Of a DNA stretch of 64,000 nucleotides, positions 11,909 through 20,478 are shown piece by piece. The first letter of the stretch is position 1; every line of letters starts with the position of its first letter. The position numbers and the translations under genes were made by a program. Source of the DNA: Streptomyces misionensis (GTDB lineage: Bacteria > Actinomycetota > Actinomycetes > Streptomycetales > Streptomycetaceae); the NCBI RefSeq assembly GCF_900104815.1, contig NZ_FNTD01000004.1, forward strand, positions 992,001 through 1,056,000, in the 5' to 3' direction. Under the pieces are notes generated by a model, which saw nothing but the letters and a program-made list of their open reading frames with translations, was not told the origin of the DNA and did not search any database.

Positions 11909-12665
11909 GACGACGACGATGCCCGGCGGCGCGCCGCGGTTCGCGGTGCCCGGCCGGATCGCGGTGAGCGAGCAGGCCGAGACGGTGTGGCAGACGGCCA
12001 CCCTGACGGAGATCCGCCGGGAGACGCCGTACACGGCCACGTTCCGGCTGGCGGTGCCGCGCTGGGCGGGGCACCTGCCCGGCCAGCACCTGATGCTGCG
12101 GCTGACCGCCCCGGACGGCTACACGGCGCAGCGCCACTACTCGATCGCCTCCGCCCCGGACGATTCGGGGCACATCGAGCTGACCCTGGACCGGGTGCCG
12201 GACGGCGAGGTCTCCGGCTGGTTCCACACCGTGGCCCGGCCCGGTGACACGTTCGAGGTGCGCGGTCCGCTCAGCGGCTTCTTCGCCTGGCCGGGAGACC
12301 GGCCCGCACTGCTGCTGGGCGCGGGTTCCGGCGTCGTACCGCTGATGTCGATGATCCGCCACCACCGTGCGCGCGGCCTCGACGTGCCGCTGCGGATGCT
12401 GGTGTCCGCGCGCAGCCCCGAGGAACTGATCTACGCGCCGGAGCTGGGCGCGGAGACGACACCGGTGTTCACCCGCAGCGCCCCCGCGGGGGTGCCGGTG
12501 GGCCGGGTGACGGCCGCGCATCTGGCGCCGCTGATGGCCGAGCGGCCGCCCGGCGGGTGGGAGGCGTACGTGTGCGGCTCCAACGGGTTCGCCGAGCACG
12601 CCTCCCGGCTGCTGGTGCGGGCCGGCCAGCCGGTGGACCGCATCCGCATCGAGCGCTTCGGCTGA
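11901..12665 (+). CDS. Ferredoxin/flavodoxin reductase-like flavoprotein
   Basis: 254 residues from GTG 11901, overlapping the molybdopterin gene by 8 bp, so translation is probably coupled. Residues about 30-125 form the FAD-binding barrel with RHYSIASAP. Residues about 130-254 form the NAD(P) domain with LLGAGSGVVPLMSMI and the closing YVCGSNGFAEHA. It lacks a 2Fe-2S domain. The likely role is to move electrons between NAD(P)H and the adjacent molybdoenzyme. The pairing is inferred from overlap and is common in this group. Confidence 0.9.
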
Positions 12666-12845
12666 CCCCCGGCGCCCTTCTCCGGCGTCCCCGGGGGGTA
12701 CTTGGCTCGAACCCTGTCCCAAGTGGGCCTGAACTCGCGGTTCGACGGGTGGGCCGGGTGCGTCGTACGGGGTACGAGACGGGTGTGGACGCTTCGGCGC
12801 GTGCGGCGCGGGGCGTGAGCGGTCGGCTTCGGCGAGGAGGCGGAC

Positions 12846-13430
12846 ATGCGGACCCGGGTGCGTGGCTGGCGCTGGCGGCGCAATACGCTGCGGCGCCGCT
12901 GCGATGTCGTGGAGGCGTGGACGGTGCTGGCGGTCGCCGTGCTGCTGTGCTTGGTGGCGCCGCTGGCCGGGGCGGCCGCGGGCCTGCACGCACACGACCA
13001 GGGCGCGGCGCGGGCGGCGGCGCAGCGCGCCGCGCGCCATCAGGTGCGGGCCACCGTGGCCGGCGATCCGTCCTCCTCGCCGCCCTCCCTGCGCACCGGC
13101 CGCGGGCACCCCTACCGCGCCGAGGTCCGCTGGACGGAGCCCGGCAGGGGCGTCCGGACCACCTGGACGCGGGTGCCGGCCGGGACCCGGCCGGGTGACT
13201 CGGTCGAGGTGTGGGTGGACTCCCGGGGCCGCGGCGTCGGCGCGCCGCCGGCCGGTACGGCGGTCCTCCAGCACGCGGTGGCCGTCGGGGCGGCCGTGGC
13301 GGCCTGCGTCGGCGGCGTGGTGTTCCTCGGCCATGCGGTCGCCCGCCGCATCGCGCTGCGCCACCGGCTCGCCGAGTGGGAACGGGAGTGGGCCCGGACG
13401 GGCCCGAGGTGGACCCAGCCGAGGACGTGA
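12846..13430 (+). CDS. Rv1733c-like membrane protein
   Basis: 194 residues from ATG 12846. An Arg-rich N terminus (WRWRRNTLRRRCDVVEAWT) leads into transmembrane segment 1 (about 27-48), an extracellular part of about 85 residues (YRAEVRWTEPGRGVRTTW and PGDSVEVWVD), then segment 2 (about 145-165) and a charged tail. This is the layout of the actinobacterial Rv1733c family. In mycobacteria the namesake belongs to the dormancy regulon; the biochemical role is unknown. Neighbours give no further hint. Confidence 0.8.
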   Translation: MRTRVRGWRWRRNTLRRRCDVVEAWTVLAVAVLLCLVAPLAGAAAGLHAHDQGAARAAAQRAARHQVRATVAGDPSSSPPSLRTGRGHPYRAEVRWTEPGRGVRTTWTRVPAGTRPGDSVEVWVDSRGRGVGAPPAGTAVLQHAVAVGAAVAACVGGVVFLGHAVARRIALRHRLAEWEREWARTGPRWTQPRT

Positions 13431-13518
13431 GCGGACCGCGCCCCCACCCCTGGCCCGCCGGGTGACCTCCCTCGTACGGTGAGCTCCGCACTGTCTGCCC
13501 TGATCAAGGTGGTTGCCC

Positions 13519-14487
13519 ATGGCCCTGTTCGACCTCCCCCTGCCGGAACTCCGCGCCTACCGGGGCGGGTCCACCGAACCCGAGGACTTCGACGCCTTCT
13601 GGGAGAACACCCTGAAGGAAGCGCGCGCACACGAACTGGACGTCCGCTTCGAGCCGGTGGACGCGGGGCTGGCCACCGTCGAGGTGTACGACGTGACGTT
13701 CGCCGGGTTCGGCGGGCACCCCGTCAAGGGCTGGCTGCGGCTGCCCGCCGGCGCCACCGAACCCCTGCCGCTCATAGTCGAGTTCATCGGGTACGGCGGC
13801 GGGCGCGGGCTGCCGCACCAGGATCTGCTGTGGGCGTCGACGGGCCGGGCGCACTTCGTGATGGACACCCGGGGGCAGGGCAGCGTCTGGGGCGGCGGGG
13901 GCGGCACCCCCGACCCCGTGGGCTCCGGTCCCGCCCACCCTGGCTTTCTGACGCGGGGCATCGACGCGCCCGAGAACCACTACTACCGGCGGGTGTTCAC
14001 GGACGCCGTACGGGCCGTGGAGGCGGCCCGCGCGCATCCGCTGACCGACGCGGCGCGCACGGCGGCGATCGGCGAGAGCCAGGGCGGCGGCATCACCCTC
14101 GCCGTCGGCGCCCTGGTCCCGGACCTGGTCGCGGTGGCGCCGGACGTGCCGTTCCTGTGCGACTTCCCGCGCGCGGTGACGCTGACGGACCGCCACCCGT
14201 ACCGCGAGGTGGGCCTGTTCCTCAAAACGCACCGGGGACGCGCGGCCGAGGTGCTGCGCACCCTGTCCTACTTCGACGGCACGCACTTCGCGGCCCGCGG
14301 CCGGATGCCGGCCCTGTTCTCGACGGCCCTGGAGGACGAGACCTGCCCGCCGTCGACCGTGTTCGCGGCGTTCAACGCCTGGGCGCACGAGGACAAGGCG
14401 ATCGAGGTGTACGAGTTCAACGACCACGAGGGCGGCGGCCCCTACCAGGAGGCGGCGAAGATGCGCTGGCTGCGCTCCCGCGTCTGA
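13519..14487 (+). CDS. Acetyl esterase of the CE7 family (acetylxylan/cephalosporin C deacetylase type)
   Basis: 322 residues. ATG 13519 is chosen because AAGGTGG at 13506-13512 fits it; an upstream TTG would not be spaced correctly. The alpha/beta hydrolase has the CE7 signatures DTRGQGS, the nucleophile elbow GESQGG (Ser) and a C-terminal Asp/His region ending YEFNDHEGGG. CE7 enzymes remove acetyl groups from xylo-oligosaccharides and cephalosporin C in the cytoplasm; no signal peptide is present. A strong hairpin follows the gene. Confidence 0.92.
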   Translation: MALFDLPLPELRAYRGGSTEPEDFDAFWENTLKEARAHELDVRFEPVDAGLATVEVYDVTFAGFGGHPVKGWLRLPAGATEPLPLIVEFIGYGGGRGLPHQDLLWASTGRAHFVMDTRGQGSVWGGGGGTPDPVGSGPAHPGFLTRGIDAPENHYYRRVFTDAVRAVEAARAHPLTDAARTAAIGESQGGGITLAVGALVPDLVAVAPDVPFLCDFPRAVTLTDRHPYREVGLFLKTHRGRAAEVLRTLSYFDGTHFAARGRMPALFSTALEDETCPPSTVFAAFNAWAHEDKAIEVYEFNDHEGGGPYQEAAKMRWLRSRV

Positions 14488-14542
14488 CGGTCGCGTGCCG
14501 GGCACGGCCTCTTCCTCCGGGGCCGCCCGGTCGCTAGGTTCG

Positions 14543-14577
14543 AACGGCCCGGCCCGGGCGCTGCGGCCCGGGCCGTT
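14543..14577 (+). terminator. Hairpin terminator
   Basis: AACGGCCCGG (14543-14552) pairs with CCGGGCCGTT (14568-14577), 55 bp after the CE7 esterase stop and just before the next gene on the same strand. No U-tract follows. Confidence 0.6.
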
Positions 14578-14597
14578 CCCGCGACCACGGAGGGCCC

Positions 14598-15821
14598 ATG
14601 TCAGCCACGCACGACGCCCAGCAGACCCAGCAGACCCCGCAGGCAGCGGAGGCAGCGGAGGCAGCGGAGGCGACACGGGTCGACGGCCACTGCGATCCAC
14701 GGTTCACGGCCGTGCGGGAGGCGTTCGAGGAGAACTTCCGCGAGCGGGGCGAGCTGGGCGCGGCGGTGGCGGTCACCGTGGCCGGGAAGACGGTGGTGGA
14801 CCTGTGGGGCGGCTGGGCGGACCCGGCGCGCACCCGGCCCTGGGAACGGGACACGCTGGTGAACGTGTGGTCGACCACCAAGGGCCCGGTGGCGCTCTGC
14901 GCGCATCTGCTCGCCGACCGCGGACTGCTCGACCTGGACGCGCCGGTGGCCCGGTACTGGCCGGAGTTCGCGGCGGCCGGCAAGGAGAAGGTACTCGTCC
15001 GCCATCTGCTGTCGCACCGTTCGGGAGTGTGCGGGCTGCGCGAGCCGCACTCGCTGGAGGACCTGTACGACTGGGAGACGACCACCGCGCGGCTCGCGGC
15101 CACGGAGCCGTGGTGGGAGCCGGGCACCCGGTCCGGGTATCACGCGGTGACGTACGGGTTCCTGGTCGGCGAGGTCGTCCGGCGGGTCTCCGGGCTGAAG
15201 CCGGGGGCCTTCCTCCAGCGGGAGGTGACCGGGCCGCTCGGGATCGACTTCAGCGTGGGCCTGCCGGTGCGGGACCACGGGCGGGCGGCCGAGCTGGTGC
15301 ACGCGCCGGCCGGGGCGATCGACGAAGGGGCGTCCTTCCGCGACGTGACGCCGCTGCTGATCGCCGCGATGGCCAACCCCCCGCTCGGGGCCGCGCAGGC
15401 GAACACGCCCGAGTGGCGGGCGGCGGAGGTCCCGGCGGCGAACGGGCACGGCACCGCGCGGGCGGTCGCGCACCTGTACGGCGTCTTCGCCGGCCGCGGT
15501 CTCCTCGGCGGGCGGCGGCTGCTCACGCCGGAGGCGGTGGAGCGGGTCCGCGAGGGACAGGGACGCTGCGTCGATCTCGTGCTGGGGGCGGGGCTCGGCA
15601 GCGAGACCGAGATCGGTCTCGGCCTGTGGCTCAGCGGCCCCCAGGGCGCCTACGGGCCCAATCCGCGGGCGTTCGGGCATGACGGGTTCGGCGGCTCCTT
15701 CGGGCTCGCGGACCCGGAGGCGGGGGTGTCGGTGGGTTACGTCATGAACCGCATGGGGTCGCGCATCGCCGACGACCCCCGCAAGCGGGCGCTGGTCGAG
15801 GCGGTCTACCGCGCCCTGTGA
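14598..15821 (+). CDS. Class C beta-lactamase-like serine esterase
   Basis: 407 residues. The catalytic SxxK is STTKG (Ser92, Lys95). YHAVTYG holds the second-motif Tyr, and HDGFGGS near the C terminus replaces the KTG box, as in EstB-type esterases. There is no signal peptide, so a cytoplasmic esterase/transacylase is more likely than a true beta-lactamase. The first 28 residues are Gln/Ala-rich, encoded partly by three tandem copies of GCAGCGGAG. GGAGGG precedes the ATG. The 3' end overlaps the convergent methyltransferase by 16 bp. Confidence 0.9.
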   Translation: MSATHDAQQTQQTPQAAEAAEAAEATRVDGHCDPRFTAVREAFEENFRERGELGAAVAVTVAGKTVVDLWGGWADPARTRPWERDTLVNVWSTTKGPVALCAHLLADRGLLDLDAPVARYWPEFAAAGKEKVLVRHLLSHRSGVCGLREPHSLEDLYDWETTTARLAATEPWWEPGTRSGYHAVTYGFLVGEVVRRVSGLKPGAFLQREVTGPLGIDFSVGLPVRDHGRAAELVHAPAGAIDEGASFRDVTPLLIAAMANPPLGAAQANTPEWRAAEVPAANGHGTARAVAHLYGVFAGRGLLGGRRLLTPEAVERVREGQGRCVDLVLGAGLGSETEIGLGLWLSGPQGAYGPNPRAFGHDGFGGSFGLADPEAGVSVGYVMNRMGSRIADDPRKRALVEAVYRAL

Positions 15822-16570
15822 CCCTCCTGCGTCGCTCCCCCGTCCCTGCGGGCCACCACCAGCCGCGCCCGCGGGGCACCGTCCGGGCGCCACCCGAACT
15901 CGGGCAGCGCGCGCAGCTCGACGGAGAATCCGGCACGGGTCAGCTCGGCCGTCACCCGGCCGAGCCGGAACGCCCGGTAGTACATGACGAACGGCGGCCG
16001 CCACAGGGCGTTGCGCACCCGCATGACCGCGTCGAAGCCGAGCAGCGTCCAGAACGCGGGGCGGGTCGGGCGGGGCGGGGCGAGCACCGGGAAGGCGAAG
16101 CTGCCGCCGGGCCGCAGCACCGAGTGGACCTGCGTGAACAGTCCGGGCAGTTCGCGGGGGAGGAAATGGCCGAACGCCCCGAAGCTGACGACGAGATCGA
16201 AGGCGGCGGTGAACGGCAGGGCGCGGGCGTCACCGCGCACCCACGCGACCCGTGGCCCTCCGGCCGGCCGGCCGGAGGCCGCGCGCCGGGCGACGTCGAG
16301 CATCCCGGCGCTGAAGTCCACGCCGGTGACGGTGCGTCGGCACAGTCCGGTCAGCGCCGCCGTCCCCGCGCCGGTGCCGCAGCACAGGTCGAGGCCGTCG
16401 GCGAACGGGCCCAGCGGGGCGAGCGCCCCCGCCACGGCGTCGAGCACGCTGTCGGGGGTGCGGAAGGGGGTGCGGTCGAACTTCGGGGCGAGCAGGTCGT
16501 AGCCGTGCTCGACGGAGGACAGCGCCTGGACGGCGAGTTCGCGCAGCGTGGGGCCTTCGGGTCCGAACAT
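15806..16570 (-). CDS. Class I SAM-dependent methyltransferase
   Basis: 254 residues from ATG 16570. The Rossmann methyltransferase core lies at about 55-175: LDLCCGTGAGTAAL (motif I), VTGVDFSAGMLDVARR (motif II), FDLVVSFGAFGHF (motif IV) and VLRPGGSFAF (post-IV). The N-terminal YDLLAPKFDRTPFR resembles methyltransferase-11/25 proteins that act on small molecules. A C-terminal cap (about 180-240) probably binds the substrate. It diverges from the rho-like gene. The substrate is unknown. Confidence 0.88.
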   Translation of the reverse strand: MFGPEGPTLRELAVQALSSVEHGYDLLAPKFDRTPFRTPDSVLDAVAGALAPLGPFADGLDLCCGTGAGTAALTGLCRRTVTGVDFSAGMLDVARRAASGRPAGGPRVAWVRGDARALPFTAAFDLVVSFGAFGHFLPRELPGLFTQVHSVLRPGGSFAFPVLAPPRPTRPAFWTLLGFDAVMRVRNALWRPPFVMYYRAFRLGRVTAELTRAGFSVELRALPEFGWRPDGAPRARLVVARRDGGATQEGHRAR

Positions 16571-16659
16571 GCTCCTCAGCCTGCCGCAACCGGCCGTCCC
16601 CGGACCACGGGGGCGGCGCCCACACCGTGCGGACCTGCGATGAGGTCCGCGTGGGTCTC

Positions 16660-16687
16660 TTGACCTGAGCGGCGGCACGGGTACAAT
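16660..16687 (+). promoter_or_regulatory. Strong sigma-70-type promoter of the rho-like gene
   Basis: TTGACC (16660-16665), a 16-nt spacer and TACAAT (16682-16687) closely match the HrdB consensus. Transcription would start near 16694 and give a leader of about 238 nt before the ATG at 16932. Confidence 0.75.
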
Positions 16688-16734
16688 GCGAACAGCGCAT
16701 GTGCGTGCCCCTCGTATCGGCACCGATGTCGCCG

Positions 16735-16925
16735 TCTTCTCTCCCAGCCCCTCGGCCGAGTTCTTCCGAACGGTCCGGGCTTCTTTCGAGCACCACCTCC
16801 CGATGCGCGTGTTCCGTGCGCTGTCCGAGGTGTCGTCTCCGCCGCAGGAGGCCGTCGCAACCGCCTCCCCTCGCGGCCGCTCCCCTCTCCCCCGCGCTCT
16901 TCCCCGCCTCGTCCGCGAAAGGACC
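16735..16925 (+). promoter_or_regulatory. C-rich, G-poor leader, candidate rut region
   Basis: By hand count, 16741-16800 has 27 C to 13 G and 16861-16920 has 36 C to 11 G, with many CT and CC dinucleotides; 16801-16860 is balanced (20 C, 22 G). Rho loads on C-rich, G-poor, unstructured RNA, so this leader may allow the Rho-like product to attenuate its own mRNA. This is inference. Confidence 0.4.
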
Positions 16926-16931
16926 CACTCC

Positions 16932-18080
16932 ATGACCACCACACTCGAACACCCCCCGGTGGGCCTCGACGCCCCGGCCGTCCCGCTCGTCTCCGGCGTG
17001 CTCGACATCGACGCGCACGGGAAGGGGCACCTGCGGTCCCCCGCCCTCCTCCCCGCCCCCGCCGACCCGCAGGTGCCGGCCGCGCTGGTCCGCCGGTACG
17101 GACTGCGCAAGGGCGACCTCGTCGAGGGCGTCCTCGGCGAGCGGCGCACGCTGAGCGAGGTCGCCCGGGTCGAGGGGCGCGCGGCCACGCGGCACGCGTC
17201 GCGCCGGCACTTCCGTGATCTCACCCCGCTGCACCCGCGCCGGCGCCTGCGGCTGGAGCACCCGGACGCCGGGCAGGCCGGCCGGGTCGCCGATCTGTTC
17301 ACACCGGTCGGCAAGGGCCAGCGCGGACTCCTCGTCGCCCCGCCGAAGAGCGGCAAGACGGTGCTGCTGCGGCAGCTGGCCGCGGCGGTGGCCGGCAACC
17401 ACCCCGAGTGCCGGCTGATGGTGCTGCTGCTGGACGAGCGCCCCGAGGAGGTCACCGAGATGCGCCGCACGGTGCACGGCGAGGTGTACGCCTCCACCTT
17501 CGACCGCACGGCCAAGGAGCACATCGCCCTCGCCGAACTCGTCGTCGAGCGGGCCAAGCGGCTGGTCGAGGCGGGCGAGGACGTCGTCGTCCTGCTGGAC
17601 TCGCTGACCCGGCTGTGCCGGGCGCACAACAACGCCTCCGGCGCGGGCGGCCGCACCCTCAGCGGCGGTGTCGACGCGGGCGCGCTGATCGGCCCCAAGC
17701 GGTTCTTCGGCGCCGCCCGCGAGGCCGAGGAGGGCGGCTCGCTCACCATCCTGGCCACCGCCCTGGTGGACACCGGCTCGCGTGCCGACGGCTACTTCTT
17801 CGAGGAGCTGAAGAGCACGGGCAACATGGAGCTGCGGCTGGACCGGGAACTGGCCGGCCGGCGGGTCTTCCCCGCCGTGGACCTCGACGGCTCCGGCACC
17901 CGGCGCGAGGAACTGCTGCTCACCCCGGCCGAGTTGAGCGCCGCTCACGGACTGCGCCGGGCCCTGCGCTCCCGTGAGGGCGGGCCGGCGGCCCTGGAGA
18001 CCCTGCTGGCGCGGCTGCGCGCCACCCCGGACAACGCGGCGTTCCTGCGGCAGGTGCGGCCGACGCTGCCCACCGGCTAA
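16932..18080 (+). CDS. Short Rho-family transcription termination factor (paralogue)
   Basis: 382 residues from ATG 16932 with GAAAGGA upstream. Residues about 20-70 are the RNA-binding cold-shock-like primary site (SGVLDIDAHGKGHLRS, VRRYGLRKGDLVEG). The hexameric RecA-type ATPase follows: Walker A PPKSGKT (138-143), LLDERPEEVTEM, Walker B VVLLDSLTRLCRAHNN, the Q/R-loop region GRTLSGGVD, FFGAAREAEEGGSLTILATALVDTGSR and STGNMEL. It lacks the long charged N-terminal insertion of the main actinobacterial Rho (about 600-700 residues), so it is probably a second, short paralogue, not the housekeeping one. All ATPase and RNA-translocation motifs look intact. Confidence 0.9.
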   Translation: MTTTLEHPPVGLDAPAVPLVSGVLDIDAHGKGHLRSPALLPAPADPQVPAALVRRYGLRKGDLVEGVLGERRTLSEVARVEGRAATRHASRRHFRDLTPLHPRRRLRLEHPDAGQAGRVADLFTPVGKGQRGLLVAPPKSGKTVLLRQLAAAVAGNHPECRLMVLLLDERPEEVTEMRRTVHGEVYASTFDRTAKEHIALAELVVERAKRLVEAGEDVVVLLDSLTRLCRAHNNASGAGGRTLSGGVDAGALIGPKRFFGAAREAEEGGSLTILATALVDTGSRADGYFFEELKSTGNMELRLDRELAGRRVFPAVDLDGSGTRREELLLTPAELSAAHGLRRALRSREGGPAALETLLARLRATPDNAAFLRQVRPTLPTG

Positions 18081-18165
18081 CCGCGCCCTGCCGGTGCGTC
18101 ATCCGGGTTGCTCCGCTGGGCCGGACGGCGCGGCCGGCGCGCGCACGCCCCTCTCATTCGTACGT

Positions 18166-18179
18166 TGATCATATGATCA
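18166..18179. promoter_or_regulatory. Palindrome across the dacC-like start codon
   Basis: TGATCATATGATCA is a perfect 14-bp palindrome containing the ATG at 18173. TACGTT (18161-18166) lies 6 nt before the ATG and could be a -10 for a leaderless transcript. It may be an operator, or may form a start-codon hairpin. Confidence 0.4.
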
Positions 18180-19378
18180 CCAGATTCAGATACCGGGCGG
18201 TCGCGCCGGTCTGCTCCCTGTGCGTGGCGGGCGTGCTGGCGTTCACCCCCGCCACGGCCACCGCCGCGCCGCTCGCCGGCCGGCCCCACAGCGCCGCCCG
18301 GCCCCGCGGCGGGGAGCCCGCGCCCCCCGCCCCCCGGGCCGCCGTCCCCGCCCCGTCCCTGCTCTACCGCTCCGGCGTGCAGGTCCGCCCGCGCCGGGGC
18401 GCCCCCGAGGTGCCGGACCTGTCGGCGCTGTCCTGGCTGATCGCCGACGCCGGCAGCGGTCAGGTGCTGGCGGCGAGCGAGGCACACCGCCCGCTGCCGC
18501 CCGCCAGCACCCTGAAGACCCTGTTCGCCCTCACCGCGCTGCCGAAACTGCCCAGCGGGATGCAGCACACGGTGCGCTACCAGGAACTGGCCGACGTCGC
18601 CGAGGGCAGCAGCCTGGTCGGGGTCGAGGAGGGGCACAGCTACCGGGTGGCGGACCTGTGGCGCGGGGTCTTCCTCAGCTCCGGCAACGACGCCGTGCAC
18701 GTCCTCGCCTCCCTGAACGGGGGCTGGGAGACCACCGCCCGCCGGATGCAGGCCAACGCCCGCGCCATGGGCGCGCTGGACACCCATGTGCTGTCGCCGG
18801 ACGGATACGACACCCCCGGCCAGGTCTCCTCCGCCTACGACCTCGCCGTCTTCGGCCGGGAGGGCCTGCGCGACCCCGACTTCGCCGCGTACTGCTCCAC
18901 CGCCCAGGCCGAGTTCCCGGGTGACGGTTCGCCGTACCCCATCGAGAACACCAACCGGCTGCTGACCGGAGCGGACGGCGTCGCGCCCTACCCGGGCCTG
19001 ATCGGCATCAAGAACGGCTACACCAGCAACGCGGGCAACACCCTCGTGGCCGCCGCGCGCCGGGGCGGGCACACCCTCGTGGCAACGGTGATGAACCCTC
19101 AGAGCGGCGGCGGCTTCGCGGTGTACGAGGAGGCCCGTGCGCTGCTCGACTGGGGTTTCGCCGCGAACGGGCTGGTCGACCCGGTCGGCTCCCTGGACGG
19201 GCTGCGGCCGAAACCCAGGCCGGCCGCCTCGGCCGCACCGGTGGCGGCCGCCGTGTCCGGGACGGGGGGCGACGACTCGGGCTGGCCCGGCACGGCCGTC
19301 GGGGTGGGGCTGGCCGGGCTCGGCGCGGGAGCCGTGGCGCTGGCGCTGCGGGCCAGGGGCAGGGCCGCACGCGGCTGA
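18173..19378 (+). CDS. D-alanyl-D-alanine carboxypeptidase, S11 family
   Basis: 401 residues. A signal peptide (about 1-32) and a Pro-rich linker precede the penicillin-binding domain (about 80-350). The catalytic SxxK is STLK (Ser112, Lys115), followed by SGN in SSGNDAV and by KNG in IKNGYTSNAGNT, equivalent to the KTG box. A C-terminal transmembrane segment (about 372-392) and RARGRAARG anchor it. It trims the terminal D-Ala of peptidoglycan pentapeptides outside the membrane. Its last 280 bp lie antisense to the convergent mannosyltransferase gene. Confidence 0.93.
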   Translation: MITRFRYRAVAPVCSLCVAGVLAFTPATATAAPLAGRPHSAARPRGGEPAPPAPRAAVPAPSLLYRSGVQVRPRRGAPEVPDLSALSWLIADAGSGQVLAASEAHRPLPPASTLKTLFALTALPKLPSGMQHTVRYQELADVAEGSSLVGVEEGHSYRVADLWRGVFLSSGNDAVHVLASLNGGWETTARRMQANARAMGALDTHVLSPDGYDTPGQVSSAYDLAVFGREGLRDPDFAAYCSTAQAEFPGDGSPYPIENTNRLLTGADGVAPYPGLIGIKNGYTSNAGNTLVAAARRGGHTLVATVMNPQSGGGFAVYEEARALLDWGFAANGLVDPVGSLDGLRPKPRPAASAAPVAAAVSGTGGDDSGWPGTAVGVGLAGLGAGAVALALRARGRAARG

Positions 19379-20478
19379 CCGACCGGCAGGCCGAGCAGCA
19401 GCCCCAGGGTGATCCAGGTGTAGAGGTTGCTCCCGAGGAAGCCGCCGAGGCCGGAGGCGTCGTCGACCCACAGCCACACCACGCTGCTGCACAGCACCGC
19501 GTACAGCACGCCCGCGAGGCGTCGGCGCCCGGCGCGCAGCAGCACGGCGAAGGAGGGCAGCAGCCACACCAGATGGTGCACCCAGGTGATCGGGCTGACC
19601 AGGCAGGCGGCCGCCCCGGTGAGGGCGAAGGCCGCCGTCCAGTCGCGGGCCGCCGCCGCCCGGCGGGTCCGCCATGCCCAGACGCACAGGGTCAGCAGCA
19701 CCGCCGTCGCCCACAGCGGGCGGCCCGTCTCGCCGAGCCGGGCCAGCACGCCCTGGAGCGACTGGTTGGAGACGTAGTCCAGACGGCCCACCCGGCCCGT
19801 GTCCCACAGCGCCTCGGTCCAGTAGAACCGGGAGGCCGCGGGGTCCACCCAGGCGGCCAGCGCGGTCGCGGCGGCGGCCACCGCAACGGCGGTCCCGGCC
19901 GCCCGGCGACGCCCGGCGAGCAGCAGCATCCCGATAAACAGGGCCGGCGTCAGCTTGATCGCGGCGGCGAGCCCGGTTCCGGCGCCCGCCCAGCGGCCCC
20001 GGCCGCTCGTCAGCAGCCAGGCGTCGGCGAGGACGAGGGCCAGCAGGACGACGTTGACCTGACCGAAGCTGAAGGTGTCCCGCAGCGGTTCGAACAGCGC
20101 CAGCGCGCACAGGGCCGGCACCCAGCCGTACCAGCCGTGGCGCCGCCACCGCTCACCGGCCAGCACGCGCAGGACGACGGCGAGCGCGGCCGTGTTGACC
20201 AGCAGGGACGCGGCGATCGCCGCGCTTCGGCCCAGCACCGCCAGCGGCAGCATGAGGACGGCGGCGAACGGCGGATAGGTGAAGCCGTACGGCGTGCCCG
20301 GCACCCGGTAGTCGTAGATCAGGCCGCCGTGGTGCACCCAGGTGTGCACGGTGCCGTAGTAGACGCGCAGGTCGAAGAAGCCGCGCAGCAGCGGCACGGT
20401 CGCGGTGAACGCGACGACGGCGGCGACGAGCGCGAGGACCAGCAGCAGCCGCCCCCGTTCGGTGCGCGGGCCCCTCAT
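19099..20478 (-). CDS. Polytopic mannosyltransferase, GT87 type
   Basis: 459 residues from ATG 20478, which overlaps the mptB stop by 4 bp (ATGA), so the two are co-translated. About ten membrane segments are visible. FFDLRVYYGTVHTWVHHGG and LIYDYRVPGTPYGFTYPPF form the loop typical of GT87 alpha-mannosyltransferases that use polyprenyl-phosphomannose, with KLTPA and NQSLQGVLARL further on. The last 93 residues are low-complexity Pro/Ser/Thr/Ala and lie antisense to the carboxypeptidase gene; they may be translated but look like an overrun past an ancestral stop. It likely elongates a lipoglycan or mannosylates proteins outside the membrane. Confidence 0.85.
   Translation of the reverse strand: MRGPRTERGRLLLVLALVAAVVAFTATVPLLRGFFDLRVYYGTVHTWVHHGGLIYDYRVPGTPYGFTYPPFAAVLMLPLAVLGRSAAIAASLLVNTAALAVVLRVLAGERWRRHGWYGWVPALCALALFEPLRDTFSFGQVNVVLLALVLADAWLLTSGRGRWAGAGTGLAAAIKLTPALFIGMLLLAGRRRAAGTAVAVAAAATALAAWVDPAASRFYWTEALWDTGRVGRLDYVSNQSLQGVLARLGETGRPLWATAVLLTLCVWAWRTRRAAAARDWTAAFALTGAAACLVSPITWVHHLVWLLPSFAVLLRAGRRRLAGVLYAVLCSSVVWLWVDDASGLGGFLGSNLYTWITLGLLLGLPVGQPRAALPLARSASATAPAPSPASPTPTAVPGQPESSPPVPDTAAATGAAEAAGLGFGRSPSREPTGSTSPFAAKPQSSSARASSYTAKPPPL

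Noticed and set aside
12690..12770. TTCGAACC/GTTCGA strings suggestive of a tRNA T-arm.
   Set aside because: No acceptor stem, anticodon arm or cloverleaf can be built around them.
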